A stretch of 64,000 bases of DNA from Oerskovia enterophila. GTDB taxonomy: Bacteria; Actinomycetota; Actinomycetes; Actinomycetales; Cellulomonadaceae. Positions within the stretch are counted from its first letter, which is position 1. Every line of letters begins with the position of its first letter. The notes under the pieces are model-generated. The model was not told the origin of the DNA and made no database searches. It worked only from the letters and a program-made list of their open reading frames with translations. The position numbers were made by a program, and so were the translations under genes. The stretch lies in NCBI RefSeq assembly GCF_001692445.1, contig NZ_MAQA01000020.1:1-64000 (forward strand), written 5' to 3'. Below, piece by piece: positions 46,406 to 57,952 of this stretch.

Positions 46406-46870
46406 TCAGAGTCCCGGGAACCAGAGCGCGATCTCCCGCGCGGCGGACTCCGGGGAGTCCGAGCCGTGGACCAGGTTCTGCTGGACCTTCAGGCCCCAGT
46501 CGCGCCCCAGGTCACCACGGATGGTGCCGGGCGCGGCCGCGGTCGGGTCGGTCGTGCCGGCGAGCGAGCGGAAGCCGGGGATGACGCCCTGGCCCTCGGC
46601 GACGATCGCGAGCGTCGGGCCCGAGAGCATGAAGTCGACCAGCGGCTGGTAGAACGGCTTGCCCTCGTGCTCGGCGTAGTGCGCCGCGAGGAGCTCGGGG
46701 GTGGCGTCCAGGAGCTGGACGGCGGCCAGGGTGTACCCCTTGGCCTCGATACGGCGGAGGATCTCGCCCGACAGTCCACGGCGGACGCCGTCGGGCTTGA
46801 CCAGGACGAGGGTGCGCTCGATGGTCTCGGCGAGCGCGTCGGCCACTGCGGGGGCTGCAACATCAGTCAT
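46406..46870 (-). CDS. ndk: Nucleoside diphosphate kinase
   Basis: NDK passes phosphate from ATP to NDPs through a phospho-His. The 154-aa product has [28 protein letters not shown], the [16 protein letters not shown] block, [15 protein letters not shown] and the active-site His in [23 protein letters not shown] 46870 is chosen; it has about 18 residues more than compact NDKs before [10 protein letters not shown]. It is the last gene of the folC-DUF4233-ndk order, here interrupted upstream. Confidence 0.96.
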   Translation of the reverse strand: MTDVAAPAVADALAETIERTLVLVKPDGVRRGLSGEILRRIEAKGYTLAAVQLLDATPELLAAHYAEHEGKPFYQPLVDFMLSGPTLAIVAEGQGVIPGFRSLAGTTDPTAAAPGTIRGDLGRDWGLKVQQNLVHGSDSPESAAREIALWFPGL

Positions 46871-46893
46871 GCGCACGACCCTACCGGCCCTGC

Positions 46894-47382
46894 TCACATG
46901 TTCGGCGCGGTCTCCGGGTGCTCTGCGTCGTACTCGGCACGCTCACGGTCGATGCGCCCGCCGAGGCGCAGCGAGACGATCCACAGCACCACGAAGATGC
47001 CGCCCACGAGGAACATCAGCGGGACGGCGAAGCCGCACGCGATGACGGGGATCTGCACGGCCGAGCCCGCGACGTACCCGCCCGGCCCGCCGACCATGCG
47101 GCTGAGCAGGAGCAGGACGACGATCAGGGTGCCGCCCACGATCCAGATCGCCGGCCCCGAGGGCACCTGCATCTTGTCCGGCCACGCGTAGGGGACGTTG
47201 CGCAGCCCGTACGCGACGAGGGTCGCGAACAGGATCAGGAACGCCTCCAGCATCAGCGTCGTCGACGTGAACTGGATCTTCGCGGACTTCTTGGCCTTGA
47301 TGCGGGGCGCGTCCGCCGCGCCCTCCGCCATGGGGGCGGAGGACGCGACGGACCCGTCGACCGGTTCGTTGGTGGAGCTCAC
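46894..47382 (-). CDS. DUF4233 membrane protein
   Basis: A 162-aa protein with a polar N-tail of about 38 residues, then three to four hydrophobic segments ([57 protein letters not shown]) and the ending [13 protein letters not shown] typical of DUF4233. The family usually lies between folC and ndk in actinobacteria; here its upstream neighbour is an MFS gene that stops 5 bp before its GTG start. The function is unknown. A TAAACT box 7 nt upstream suggests a leaderless promoter inside the MFS 3' end. Confidence 0.88.
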   Translation of the reverse strand: MSSTNEPVDGSVASSAPMAEGAADAPRIKAKKSAKIQFTSTTLMLEAFLILFATLVAYGLRNVPYAWPDKMQVPSGPAIWIVGGTLIVVLLLLSRMVGGPGGYVAGSAVQIPVIACGFAVPLMFLVGGIFVVLWIVSLRLGGRIDRERAEYDAEHPETAPNM

Positions 47383-47387
47383 GGGGT

Positions 47388-49145
<1,758 letters not shown>

Positions 49146-49204
49146 TCAGATCGGTGGTGACGCCCGACGACGCGAGACGGCGGGCGTGAGGGTGGTGGTG
49201 GCGG

Positions 49205-49855
49205 TCAGCCGGGGCTGCCGGGATCTCCCGGCGGGCGCCCCGGACACACGAGCGCCCGGAGCTGGTCGACGACCGAGCCCAGGTGGTCGACCGGCTCGCC
49301 CGTGCGGCCGAGCCGTTCCCACTCGAGCGTCGTGGTGCGCAGGAGCGCCATCACGACCATCGCGAGCAGCTCGGGCTCGGGCACGAACGGGTGCTGGGTC
49401 CGGCGCCGGTCGAACGCGTCGATCAGCCCGGTCCGCAGGTTCTCGATCCACCACATGTGGCGGGCGAGGAGCCGGTGCTCGCGCTCGACGAGCTTGATCG
49501 CCCGGTGCACGCGCTCCAGGGACATGACCTGGTGCGCGAGCAGGTCGGCGACGAGCACCTGGAGGTCGTCGAGGAGGTCGCCCGTGGGACCACCTGCCAC
49601 GAAGTCCTGGACCGCGCCGGCCGAGGGCGAGAACTCCTCGACCCCCAGCACGGCGTCGTCCTTGGACGCGAAGTAGTTGAAGAAGGTCCGCGTCGAGACG
49701 CCGACCGATGCGCAGATGTCGTCGACCGTGACCGCGTCCAGCCCGCGTTCGAGCACGAGGGTCTGGGCAGCGTCGATGAGCGCCTCGCGGCGTTCACGCT
49801 TCTTGCGCTCGCGCAGCCCCGTGGGGGCGGCCGAGGGCTCGACAAGGTTCTGCAC
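49205..49855 (-). CDS. TetR-family regulator of the adjacent MFS exporter
   Basis: The 216-aa protein has a TetR DNA-binding domain: RERKKRERREALIDAAQTLVLERGLDAVTVDDICASVGVSTRTFFNYFASKDDAV, with CASVGVSTRTFFNYF as the recognition helix, then a helical ligand domain. GTG 49855 is preferred because a -10 (TAAATT) ends 8 nt upstream; a TTG at 49864 would lie inside the promoter itself. A hairpin ACGCCCG/CGGGCGT (49160-49166 with 49181-49187) sits between this gene and the exporter. Probable role: self-repression and repression of the exporter until ligand binds. Confidence 0.85.
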   Translation of the reverse strand: MQNLVEPSAAPTGLRERKKRERREALIDAAQTLVLERGLDAVTVDDICASVGVSTRTFFNYFASKDDAVLGVEEFSPSAGAVQDFVAGGPTGDLLDDLQVLVADLLAHQVMSLERVHRAIKLVEREHRLLARHMWWIENLRTGLIDAFDRRRTQHPFVPEPELLAMVVMALLRTTTLEWERLGRTGEPVDHLGSVVDQLRALVCPGRPPGDPGSPG

Positions 49856-49860
49856 AGCAA

Positions 49861-49893
49861 GCAAATTTACATGTCGTGCAACTTTGCAGGCAA
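49861..49893 (-). promoter_or_regulatory. TetR-MFS promoter with embedded operator
   Basis: Minus strand TTGCCT (49893-49888), an 18-bp spacer and TAAATT (49869-49864) form a good promoter. The spacer and -10 carry an imperfect inverted repeat: GCAAATTTACA (49861-49871) and TGCAACTTTGC (49877-49887), 9 of 11 positions matching, spacer 5 nt. This AT-rich site between -35 and -10 is a typical repressor position. Confidence 0.6.
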
Positions 49894-49928
49894 TGCAGTC
49901 TTCACGTGACGCTCGTCACCGGTGCAGA

Positions 49929-50687
49929 TCACACCTCGCCGAAACCGCCCTCGATCGCCGCGACGGCCGCGTCCCGGGCCTCGTCGGCCTGGCGACCCTC
50001 CGCGGCGATCACGAGCTCGCGACCGCCGGTCGCGCCCAGCTTCATCATCTCCAGCACGCTCGCAGCGTTGACCCCGTTGATCGTGACCTTGGCGTCGTAT
50101 CCCGCGACCAGGCGCGCGAGGATCGCCGCCGGACGTGCGTGGAGCCCCAGCGGGTTGCGGAGCGTGACCGCGCGCGGCGCCCCGGGCGAGTCGTCCTCGA
50201 GCCCGGCGGCCGCGGCCAGCTGGTCCGCGGGCCCCGTGGGCGGCACGAAACGGTCGTCGGGTGACCCGCTCTGCGCGAACGTGCCGCCTGCGGCCTCGGC
50301 CGAGGCGAGCACCTCGGCGAGGGTCCCGCCCCCGTGGGCCGTGACCGCAGCGGCGACCGCCCCCTCGACGAACGGCGCGTCCGCGAGGACGACCCGCCCG
50401 TCGAGCGAGTCGTCGAGCTCGATGACCGACTCGATCGTCATGACCGCCGAGCCCAGGTCCGCGAGGACCACCACTCCCTCGGTCCCGAGAAGCCCCTCGG
50501 CGACCGCGGCGGACACCACGTCGTAGCTGGTTCCGAGGCTGCCGTCGTCCGTGCCGCCCGCGGGCAGGAGCAGCACGCCCGGGGCCATCTGGGCGGCCAG
50601 CTCCGCGGCGCCCTGCGCCAACCGGGCCGAGTGGGACACGAGGACCAGGGCGATCCGCGCGCGGTCGCCGACGTGTGGGGTTGTCAT
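49929..50687 (-). CDS. dhaM: PTS-dependent dihydroxyacetone kinase, phosphotransferase subunit DhaM (EIIA-HPr fusion)
   Basis: DhaM passes phosphate from the PTS to DhaL-bound ADP. The 252-aa protein has an EIIA-mannose-like domain with the phospho-His in LVLVSHSARLAQG (His19) and then an HPr domain with NPLGLHARPAAILARLV (His about 183) and the seryl region ASVLEMMKLGATGG. The EI-like third domain of E. coli DhaM is absent. ATG 50687 lies 7 bp after the dhaL stop. A small palindrome GTGACGctCGTCAC (49906-49919) follows the stop and may be a terminator. Confidence 0.93.
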   Translation of the reverse strand: MTTPHVGDRARIALVLVSHSARLAQGAAELAAQMAPGVLLLPAGGTDDGSLGTSYDVVSAAVAEGLLGTEGVVVLADLGSAVMTIESVIELDDSLDGRVVLADAPFVEGAVAAAVTAHGGGTLAEVLASAEAAGGTFAQSGSPDDRFVPPTGPADQLAAAAGLEDDSPGAPRAVTLRNPLGLHARPAAILARLVAGYDAKVTINGVNAASVLEMMKLGATGGRELVIAAEGRQADEARDAAVAAIEGGFGEV

Positions 50688-50694
50688 CGGGACA

Positions 50695-51339
50695 TCATTC
50701 CCCGGGAGCATCGACCGCCGCGACCGCAGCCCGGAGGATCACCACGGTCGAGGTCGCCCCCGGGTCCTGGTGCCCGACGCTGCGCTCGCCCAGGTAGCTC
50801 GCGCGCCCCTTGGTCGCGAGCATCGGGACCGTCGCGAGCGCCCCGGCCTCGGCCGCGGCGAGCGCGGCCTCGAGGACCCCGGCCGGGTCGCTGCCGGAGT
50901 TCGCGGCCTCGACGGCCGCGTCGACCGCGGGCTGCCACGCGTCGACCATGGTCTTCTCGCCCGGGACCGCCTTGCCTCGGGCCGTGATGCCCTCGAGCGC
51001 GCCCTCGAGCAGCGCGACGACGGCGGACGAGTCCAGCTCGGCGAGGCCCGTGACCTTCGCGGCACGCAGGAACGCCGTGCCGTACAGGGGTCCGGACGCT
51101 CCCCCGACCGACGACATGAGGGTCGTGGCGACGAGCTTGAGGACGTCGCCGATCTGCGCGGGCTGCTCCTCGAGGCCGTCGAGCTTGGCGACGACCGCCT
51201 GGAACCCACGGTTCAGGTTCTCGCCGTGGTCCCCGTCACCGATCTGACGGTCCAGCTCGGTGAGCTCGTCCCGCGACGACACGATCATCGTCGCCGCGCC
51301 TCGCATCCAGCGCACAGCCCACGCAACGTCCAGCGTCAT
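50695..51339 (-). CDS. dhaL: Dihydroxyacetone kinase ADP-binding subunit DhaL
   Basis: DhaL holds ADP/ATP and transfers phosphate to dihydroxyacetone in DhaK. The 214-aa protein has the Mg-ADP aspartates in LDRQIGDGDHGENLNRGF, SSVGGASGPLYGTAF, MVDAWQPAVDA and TKGRASYLGERSVGHQDPGATS. ATG 51339 has AAAGGG 7 nt upstream; the frame to 51369 is longer but unsupported. It lies 88 bp after dhaK. Confidence 0.95.
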   Translation of the reverse strand: MTLDVAWAVRWMRGAATMIVSSRDELTELDRQIGDGDHGENLNRGFQAVVAKLDGLEEQPAQIGDVLKLVATTLMSSVGGASGPLYGTAFLRAAKVTGLAELDSSAVVALLEGALEGITARGKAVPGEKTMVDAWQPAVDAAVEAANSGSDPAGVLEAALAAAEAGALATVPMLATKGRASYLGERSVGHQDPGATSTVVILRAAVAAVDAPGE

Positions 51340-51427
51340 TCCTCGCCCTTTCGTTCCTGTCCCGGGCACGGCTCCCGAGGAGCAGGGTCCGGGGCGCCGC
51401 TCCCCGGCTCTCGGGGGTCGGCTGGAG

Positions 51428-52423
51428 TCACCACCGCAGAGCGGCGGTGTGCACGGGCGCGTCCCACAGCGCGGTCAGCTCGTCGTCCAGCCGGAGCACG
51501 GTGACCGAGGCCCCCTGCATCTCCAGCGAAGTGACGTAGTTGCCCACGAGCGAGCGTGTGACTGCCACGCCGCGCGCCTCGAGCAGCCTCCGTGCCTGAC
51601 GATAGACGACGTAGAGCTCGGACTGGGGCGTACCGCCCATTCCGTTAACGAACAGCAACACTCGCTCCCCGCCCGCGAGCCGCAGGTCCTCCGCGACGGC
51701 GTCGACGAGCATGCCGGTGATCTCGTCCGCGGGCGCCATGGGGATGCGGTGCCGGCCCGGCTCGCCGTGGATCCCGATCCCGATCTCGATCTCGGTCTCG
51801 TCGAGGTCGAAGCTCGGCTTGCCGACGTGCGGCACGGTGCAGGCCGAGAGCGCGACCCCCATCGAGCGGACGTTCGCGACGACCCGCCCGGCGATCTCGG
51901 TGACCTTGCCCAGGTCGTCCCCGCGCTCGGCGGCGGCTCCCGCGATCTTCTCGACCGCGACGGTGCCCGCCACGCCGCGGCGACCTGCGGTGTAGAGCGA
52001 GTCCTCGACCGCGACGTCGTCGTTGACGAGGATGCTCGCGGCCTGCGTGCCCTCGGCCTCGACGAGCTCGAGCGCCGTCTCGAAGTTGAGCACGTCGCCC
52101 GTGTAGTTCTTGACGATCGCGAGCACGCCCGCGCCCGAGTCGGCGCCGAGGATCGCGGGCACGATCTGGTCCGGCGTGGGCGAGGTGAACACCGCTCCGG
52201 GGACCGCGGCGTCGAGCATCCCCGCGCCGACGAAGCCTGCGTGCAGCGGCTCGTGCCCCGCACCGCCTCCGCTGACGAGCCCGACCTTGCCCGGCACCGC
52301 ACCTCCGGCACGGGACACGTACAGGGGTGCCCGGTGCACCTCCACGAGGTCGGCGTGGGCCAGCTCGAACCCGTCGAGCGACTCCGTCACCGCATCCTGC
52401 GGGTCGTTGAGCAGCTTCTTCAT
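51428..52423 (-). CDS. dhaK: Dihydroxyacetone kinase substrate-binding subunit DhaK
   Basis: DhaK binds dihydroxyacetone covalently and receives phosphate to make DHAP for glycolysis. The 331-aa protein has KVGLVSGGGAGHEPLHAGFVG (substrate-positioning His), ILAIVKNYTGDVLNFE-type block (VLAIVKNYTGDVLNFE), the hemiaminal-forming His219 in IGIGIHGEPG, and LLFVNGMGGTPQSELY. ATG 52423 has GGAGGG upstream. Together with dhaL and dhaM it forms a full PTS-dependent kinase; no glycerol transporter, dehydrogenase or DhaR/DhaS regulator is nearby. Confidence 0.96.
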   Translation of the reverse strand: MKKLLNDPQDAVTESLDGFELAHADLVEVHRAPLYVSRAGGAVPGKVGLVSGGGAGHEPLHAGFVGAGMLDAAVPGAVFTSPTPDQIVPAILGADSGAGVLAIVKNYTGDVLNFETALELVEAEGTQAASILVNDDVAVEDSLYTAGRRGVAGTVAVEKIAGAAAERGDDLGKVTEIAGRVVANVRSMGVALSACTVPHVGKPSFDLDETEIEIGIGIHGEPGRHRIPMAPADEITGMLVDAVAEDLRLAGGERVLLFVNGMGGTPQSELYVVYRQARRLLEARGVAVTRSLVGNYVTSLEMQGASVTVLRLDDELTALWDAPVHTAALRW

Positions 52424-52573
52424 GGCGCATCCCTCCGTCGGACTGCTGCGGCACGTCCGGCCGCGTGCACTGCTCGCGCGCCGGTGGCTCGTGCCCCGGC
52501 GCCCGTCCCCCCATCAAACACCCCCGCAGCGGCCGCGGCACCCAGGGAGACGTCCTGTGCGCTTCCGTGCCCG

Positions 52574-52616
52574 ACGACGCAGGGTGCCCCTCGGAGCGAG
52601 GGACACCCTGCGTCGT
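52574..52616 (-). terminator. folC terminator hairpin
   Basis: ACGACGCAGGGTG (52574-52586) pairs with CACCCTGCGTCGT (52604-52616); after one mismatch six more pairs close a 3-nt loop. It ends the ileS-folC unit and marks the upstream edge of the dhaKLM block. The rest of the 253-bp gap before dhaK holds no clear promoter. Confidence 0.7.
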
Positions 52617-52676
52617 GGCCGGGTCGAGCGGAGCCGCTGGGCCGCGACCTGCTGCGGCGCGCCGCGCGCCGCGAGG

Positions 52677-54125
52677 TCAGCCGCGCCCGAGCAGGATCCG
52701 GACGTCGGCCGCGGTGATGACCGAACCTGTGACGAGCACTCCCGTGCCCACGCCGACGCCCACCGAGTCGTCGCGCTCGGCGAGGTCGACCGCGATCGCG
52801 AGCGCCTCGTCGAGACGCTCGGCCGTGTGCACCCGGTCCTCGCCGAAGACCTCGATCGCGACCTCGGCGAGGTCGGTCACGTCGGCCGAGCGCTCGGCCG
52901 AGTTGCGCGTGATGACGACCTCCGCCAGCACGGGCTCGAGCACCGAGAGGATCTGCTCGGAGTCCTTGTCGCCCATGATCGCGACGACCCCGATCAGGTG
53001 CTCGAACTCGAACGCCTCGTCGATCGCCGCGACGAGCGCCTCGGCGCCCGCCGGGTTGTGCGCGGCGTCGACGATCACGGTCGGGCTGGACCGCAGGACC
53101 TCGAGCCGTCCCGGAGAGGTCGCGTCGGCGAAGGCCGCCTCGACCACACCGCCGTCGAGCGCGCGACCGCCCGAGAGCAGCGCCTCGGTGGCCGACAGCG
53201 CCAGGAGGGCGTTGTGGGCCTGGTGCTCACCGATGAGCGGCAGGAAGATCTCGGTGTAGAGACCTGCGGGCGTGCGCAGGTCGACGACCTGCCCGCCGAC
53301 GGCCGGGGTCCGCCCGGCCACCGCGATGTCCTGGCCCTCGCGCAGGACGCGCGCGTGCTTGACGGCTGCCGCCTCGATGACGATCGCCTCGGCCGCGTCG
53401 CTCTGCTCGGCGAGCACGACGACCGCGTCCTCCTTGACGATCCCCGCCTTCTCGGTCGCGATCTCCTCGATCGTGTGACCGAGCCAGCGCGTGTGGTCGA
53501 TCGAGATGGGCGTCACGATCGCGACGTCGCCGTCCACGACGTTGGTCGAGTCCCAGCCGCCGCCCATGCCGACCTCGACGATCGCGACGTCGACGGGGGC
53601 GTCGGCGAACGCCGCGAACGCCATGACCGTGAGCACCTCGAAGAAGCTCAGGCGAGGGCCGCCCGCCTCCTGCGACTCGCGGTCCGCGACGCCGACGTAC
53701 GGCGCGACGTCCTCCCAGATCTCGACGAAGCGCGCGGGGCTCACGGGCTCGCCGTCGATCGCGATGCGCTCGGTGACCGAGGTCAGGTGCGGGCTCGTGA
53801 AACGGCCCGTGCGCAGACCGTGCTCACGCACGAGCCGCTCGACCAGGCGCGAGGTCGACGTCTTGCCGTTCGTCCCCGTGATGTGGATCGTGCGGTAGGC
53901 CTTCTGCGGGTCGCCGAGCAGCTCGAGGACACGCTCGACGCGCTCGAGCGTCGGGTCGATGTCGTGCTCGGGGGCCCGGTCCATGATGTGCGCGTACACC
54001 GTGGCCAGGTCCTCGAGCGCGGCGGCCTCCTCGGCCGTGCGCTGGTGCGCGGCACCTCCGGGACGCCGGGCGTCCTTGTCCCCCGGGCGTTCGCCGGCGC
54101 CACGGCCGACGCGGACGCCGCTCAT
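52677..54125 (-). CDS. folC: Bifunctional dihydrofolate/folylpolyglutamate synthase
   Basis: FolC adds glutamate to dihydropteroate and folates. The 482-aa Mur-ligase-like enzyme has [21 protein letters not shown] (P-loop), [84 protein letters not shown] and [16 protein letters not shown] 45-residue charged N-tail precedes the family start. ATG 54125 overlaps the ileS stop by 4 bp (ATGA). Normally DUF4233 and ndk follow directly; here they are 5.3 kb away. Confidence 0.95.
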   Translation of the reverse strand: MSGVRVGRGAGERPGDKDARRPGGAAHQRTAEEAAALEDLATVYAHIMDRAPEHDIDPTLERVERVLELLGDPQKAYRTIHITGTNGKTSTSRLVERLVREHGLRTGRFTSPHLTSVTERIAIDGEPVSPARFVEIWEDVAPYVGVADRESQEAGGPRLSFFEVLTVMAFAAFADAPVDVAIVEVGMGGGWDSTNVVDGDVAIVTPISIDHTRWLGHTIEEIATEKAGIVKEDAVVVLAEQSDAAEAIVIEAAAVKHARVLREGQDIAVAGRTPAVGGQVVDLRTPAGLYTEIFLPLIGEHQAHNALLALSATEALLSGGRALDGGVVEAAFADATSPGRLEVLRSSPTVIVDAAHNPAGAEALVAAIDEAFEFEHLIGVVAIMGDKDSEQILSVLEPVLAEVVITRNSAERSADVTDLAEVAIEVFGEDRVHTAERLDEALAIAVDLAERDDSVGVGVGTGVLVTGSVITAADVRILLGRG

Positions 54126-57100
54126 GCCTGCGCTCCGTCGGTCTGGTCGGACGACGCCTTGGCGACGAGCACGCTGCGCTCGTCGGTGGGCGACAGGTCG
54201 ATCGTGACGCTCACGGCGAGGGTCTCGCCCGCGATGAGCTCGCGGTGGTCCTCGACCGCCCCCTGCCAGGGGCCGGGCACCGAGAGCGACAGGTCGATCC
54301 GGTCGGAGACGTCGAGCCCGGCGGCCTTGCGGGCGTCCTGGACCTCGCGCACGATGTCGCGCGCATAGCCCTCGGCCAGGAGCGCGTCGTTCAGCTCGAG
54401 GTCGAGGACCACGAAGCCGCCCGTGGGCAGCACGGCCGCCGCGATCGTCGGAGCCGCCGGGTCGACCTCGTCGTGGCCCTGCTCGGCGAGCACCACGGTC
54501 GTCAGCTCGTACTCCGAGCCGAGCAGCGGCACGTCGCCGTCGGGCGTCTCGACGACGACGAACCCGTCGTCGCCCACCCGCCACGACCCCGCCTTGGCGG
54601 CCTTGATGGCCGCCTGGACCCCGCGCCCCAGGCGCGGACCCGCGGCACGCGCGTTGACCGTGAGCTTCTGCGAGACGCCGAACTCGTCGGCCGCACCGGA
54701 CTCGAGGTCGAGGAAGCGCACGGACTTGACGTTGAGCTCACGGGCGAGCAGGTCACCGTAGGGCTCGAGCGCGGCCGGGTCCTCGGTCACGACGGTCAGG
54801 GTGCTCAGCGGCTGGCGCACGCGCAGCGAGTGCGCCTTGCGCAGACCGAGCGAGAGGGAGGCCACCGAACGGACCAGGTCCATCGAGGAGACGAGCGCGT
54901 CGTCGGCGACCAGGACGCCCGCGAGCGAGTCGCCCGTGCCGTCGGTCGTCTCCTGCGCCGCCACGCTCGGCCAGTCCGTCAGGTGCACGCTGCGCCCACC
55001 CGTGAGCCCGCGCCAGACCTCCTCGGAGAGCATGGGCGCGAGCGGCGCCATGACGCGCGTGAGGACCTCGAGGGCCGTCCAGAGCGTGTCGAACGCGTCC
55101 TTGTCCTCGTCCCAGAAGCGGTCGCGCTGCGTGCGGACGTACCAGTTGGTCAGCAGGTCGAGGTGCTCGCGCACGGTCTCGCACGCGCCCGCGATGTCGT
55201 ACGCGTCGAGCTGGGTCGTGGCGGTCGCGACCAGGTCGTGCGTGCGCGCCAGCAGGTAGCGGTCGAGGGCCGGGAGGTCCACGACGCGCTCCGGTGCCAC
55301 GCGCTGCGCGGTGTATCCCGCGCCGCCGTTCGCGTTGTTCGAGTAGAGCGTGAAGAAGTAGTACGTGCTCCACAGCGGCAGCATCACCTGGCGCACCGAG
55401 TCGCGGATGCCCTCCTCGGTGACGATGAGGTTCCCGCCGCGCAGGATGGGCGAGCTCATGAGGAACCAGCGCATCGCGTCGGAGCCGTCCCGGTCCAGGA
55501 CCTCGGAGACGTCCGGGTAGTTGCGCAGCGACTTGCTCATCTTGCGCCCGTCCGAGCCGAGCACGATCCCGTGCGAGACGGCCGAACGGAACGCCGGGCG
55601 GTCGAACAGGGCCGTGGCCAGGACGTGCAGCGTGTAGAACCAGCCGCGGGTCTGGCCGATGTACTCGACGATGAAGTCGCCCGGGTAGTGGTGCTCGAAC
55701 CAGTCCGCGTTCTCGAACGGGTAGTGCACCTGCGCGAACGGCATGGAGCCCGAGTCGAACCAGACGTCCAGGACGTCGGGGATACGGCGCATGACGGACT
55801 TCCCGGTCGGGTCGTCCGGGTTGGGGCGCGTCAGGTCGTCGATGAAGGGCCGGTGCAGGTCCGTGACGGGCACGCCGAAGTCGGCCTCGAGCTCGGCGAT
55901 CGAGCCGTAGACGTCGATGCGCGGGTAGTTCGCGTCGTCCGAGACCCACACGGGGATGGGCGTGCCCCAGTAGCGGTTGCGCGAGATGGACCAGTCGCGA
56001 GCACCCGCGAGCCACTTGCCGAACTGGCCGTCACGGATGTGCTCGGGCGTCCAGGTGATGTCCTGGTTGAGCTCGACCATGCGGTCGCGGAACTCGGTCA
56101 CGCGCACGAACCAGCTCGAGACCGCCTTGTAGATCAGGGGGTTCCGGCAGCGCCAGCAGTGCGGGTAGGAGTGCTGGTAGGTCTCGTGGCGCAGCACGAC
56201 CGCGCGCGAGGCGGCAGCGACGCGTGCGAGCGGGCCCGTGCCCTCCTTGAGGTCCTTGATGACCTTGGGGTTGGCGTCGAACACCTGCTCGCCCGCGTAG
56301 TCCGGGACCGCGTTGGTGAAGCGCCCACGGGCGTCGACCGGCACGACGGGCACGATCCCCGCGGCGTCGCACACGGCCATGTCGTCCTCGCCGAAGGCCG
56401 GAGCCAGGTGGACCACACCGGTGCCGTCCTCGGTCGTCACGAAGTCGGCCACGAGCACCTGGTGCGCGGTGGGCCAGCCCTCGGCCGAGCGGTCCGTGAA
56501 GTAGTCGAAGGCCGGCGTGTAGCGCAGCCCGGCGAGGTCGGCGCCCTTGACGGTCGCCAGGACCTCGGCGTCCTCCCCGAGCTCCTTGACGTAGGCGCCC
56601 AGTCGGGCGGCGGCGAGCACGACCTTGTCGCCGGCCACTGCCGAGCCGGCACCGGCGCGCACCACGACGTAGTCCACGTCCGGCCCGACGGCGACCGCCA
56701 GGTTCGAGGGGAGCGTCCAGGGCGTCGTGGTCCAGACGAGGACGAGCGCTCCCGCGGCGGGCGAGGCGACGCCGTCGACGTCCTCGCCGGAGAGCCGGAA
56801 CCCGACCGTGAGGGCCGGGTCCTGGCGCGACTGGTACACGTCGTCGTCCATGCGCAGCTCGTGGTTCGACAGCGGCGTCTCGTCGCGCCAGCAGTACGGC
56901 AGCACGCGGTAGCCCTCGTATGCGAGGCCCTTGTCGTACAGGCGCTTGAACGCCCAGATCACCGACTCCATGAAGGTGATGTCGAGCGTCTTGTAGTCGT
57001 TGTCGAAGTCGACCCAGCGCGCCTGGCGCGTCACGTACTCCTTCCACTCGTCCGTGTACTTGAGCACGGACTCGCGGCAGGCGTCGTTGAACGCGGCGAT

Positions 57101-57493
57101 ACCCATGGCCTCGATCTGGGACTTGTCGGTGATGCCCAGCACGCGCTCGGCCTCGAGCTCGGCCGGCAGACCGTGCGTGTCCCAGCCGAAGCGGCGCTCG
57201 ACGCGCTTGCCCCGCATGGTCATGTAGCGCGGCACGACGTCCTTGGCGTAGCCCGTCAGGAGGTGCCCGTAGTGCGGCAGTCCGTTCGCGAACGGAGGGC
57301 CGTCGTAGAAGACGAACTCGTTGTCGCCGTCCTGGCCCGCCTCACGGTGCTCGATCGACGCACGGAACGTGTCGTCCTTGGACCAGTACGACAGCACGCC
57401 GCGCTCGAGCGAGGGCAGGTGGGGGCTGGCGGGGATCTGGTGGCCCTGACCGTCAGGGGCGGTGTCGTCGGTGCGGTGCAGCGGGTAGGCCAT
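54122..57493 (-). CDS. ileS: Isoleucyl-tRNA synthetase
   Basis: IleRS charges tRNA-Ile. The 1123-aa protein has the HIGH motif region [24 protein letters not shown] (about 63-87), [12 protein letters not shown], the CP1 editing domain (about 210-430, with [16 protein letters not shown] and [22 protein letters not shown]), [13 protein letters not shown], the KMSKS loop [12 protein letters not shown] (about 649-660) and a long C-terminal tRNA-binding region. The sequence is of the long, eukaryote-like type usual in actinobacteria. ATG 57493 is preceded by a T-box leader that should couple its translation to uncharged tRNA-Ile. Confidence 0.97.
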   Translation of the reverse strand: MAYPLHRTDDTAPDGQGHQIPASPHLPSLERGVLSYWSKDDTFRASIEHREAGQDGDNEFVFYDGPPFANGLPHYGHLLTGYAKDVVPRYMTMRGKRVERRFGWDTHGLPAELEAERVLGITDKSQIEAMGIAAFNDACRESVLKYTDEWKEYVTRQARWVDFDNDYKTLDITFMESVIWAFKRLYDKGLAYEGYRVLPYCWRDETPLSNHELRMDDDVYQSRQDPALTVGFRLSGEDVDGVASPAAGALVLVWTTTPWTLPSNLAVAVGPDVDYVVVRAGAGSAVAGDKVVLAAARLGAYVKELGEDAEVLATVKGADLAGLRYTPAFDYFTDRSAEGWPTAHQVLVADFVTTEDGTGVVHLAPAFGEDDMAVCDAAGIVPVVPVDARGRFTNAVPDYAGEQVFDANPKVIKDLKEGTGPLARVAAASRAVVLRHETYQHSYPHCWRCRNPLIYKAVSSWFVRVTEFRDRMVELNQDITWTPEHIRDGQFGKWLAGARDWSISRNRYWGTPIPVWVSDDANYPRIDVYGSIAELEADFGVPVTDLHRPFIDDLTRPNPDDPTGKSVMRRIPDVLDVWFDSGSMPFAQVHYPFENADWFEHHYPGDFIVEYIGQTRGWFYTLHVLATALFDRPAFRSAVSHGIVLGSDGRKMSKSLRNYPDVSEVLDRDGSDAMRWFLMSSPILRGGNLIVTEEGIRDSVRQVMLPLWSTYYFFTLYSNNANGGAGYTAQRVAPERVVDLPALDRYLLARTHDLVATATTQLDAYDIAGACETVREHLDLLTNWYVRTQRDRFWDEDKDAFDTLWTALEVLTRVMAPLAPMLSEEVWRGLTGGRSVHLTDWPSVAAQETTDGTGDSLAGVLVADDALVSSMDLVRSVASLSLGLRKAHSLRVRQPLSTLTVVTEDPAALEPYGDLLARELNVKSVRFLDLESGAADEFGVSQKLTVNARAAGPRLGRGVQAAIKAAKAGSWRVGDDGFVVVETPDGDVPLLGSEYELTTVVLAEQGHDEVDPAAPTIAAAVLPTGGFVVLDLELNDALLAEGYARDIVREVQDARKAAGLDVSDRIDLSLSVPGPWQGAVEDHRELIAGETLAVSVTIDLSPTDERSVLVAKASSDQTDGAQA

Positions 57494-57755
57494 GGCTCAG
57501 TGGCTCCATCGTGAGTGGCAGGCGGTGGTCCGGGACGTGCTCGTGCGAGGACGACCACCCCTCCCTGGTTCCCGAGGGAGAAGGCGAGCCGCGGTACCAC
57601 CCCGCTTGCCGTCGTCGGGCACCTGAGGGGCCCGAGCGGCGACCGCTCGACACGGCTGTGACGGGCCTACCCGTCCGGTTCTACTGAGGCCCCGCGGACG
57701 GGGCCCGTTCTTCCGGAGGCTCACCGGTGATGGCCGGGTCGATGCCTGTGGACCC
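57494..57755 (-). promoter_or_regulatory. T-box riboswitch (tRNA-Ile sensing, probably translational) upstream of ileS
   Basis: On the minus strand the T-box core GGGGTGGTACCGCGG (57603-57589) carries the TGG that pairs with the tRNA NCCA end. Upstream is the AGTAGAACCGGACGGG block (57685-57670) typical of the T-box stem II S-turn region. Near the 5' end GGGTC/GACCC (57755-57751 with 57740-57736) closes a 10-nt loop ending in the Ile codon AUC (57743-57741), as in the ultrashort stem I of actinobacterial ileS T-boxes; another AUC is at 57731-57729. No U-run follows the core, but hairpins at 57580-57561 and 57559-57524 precede GGAG near the start, consistent with ribosome-site sequestration. 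A candidate -10 is TACCAT (57762-57757). Confidence 0.85.
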
Positions 57756-57802
57756 CATGGTAACGCGCCACCCGCCGGGCGCGCCCGAGCCGACCGGCAG
57801 AC

Positions 57803-57866
57803 GGTCGGGCAGTCGGGCGGTCGGGCGGTCGGGCGGTCGGGCGGTCGGGCGGTCGGGCAGTCGGGC
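57803..57866. repeat. Eight-copy 8-bp tandem repeat (RGTCGGGC)
   Basis: Eight consecutive 8-bp units run from 57803 to 57866; six are GGTCGGGC and units 2 and 8 are AGTCGGGC. It lies between the GH3 terminator and the ileS T-box promoter region. The perfect register suggests slipped-strand expansion. No gene is encoded. Confidence 0.9.
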
Positions 57867-57904
57867 GGCGGGCCGGCAGGCACGCAGGCGGGCCAGCAGG
57901 CACA

Positions 57905-57938
57905 GGAGGCCCCGGCACCGTGCGGTGCCGGGGCCTCC
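57905..57938 (-). terminator. GH3 gene terminator, 16-bp palindrome
   Basis: GGAGGCCCCGGCACCG (57905-57920) is the perfect inverse of 57923-57938, giving a 15-bp stem with a 4-nt loop, 14 nt past the GH3 stop. Confidence 0.7.
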
Positions 57939-57952
57939 CCTCGTCGGACGGC

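Noticed and set aside
54245-57514. 1089-codon plus-strand frame opposite ileS
   Set aside because: Antisense shadow of ileS; no ribosome site, no motif.
57803-57866. CRISPR array
   Set aside because: The units are 8 bp and directly adjacent with no spacers; it is a simple tandem repeat and no cas gene is present.
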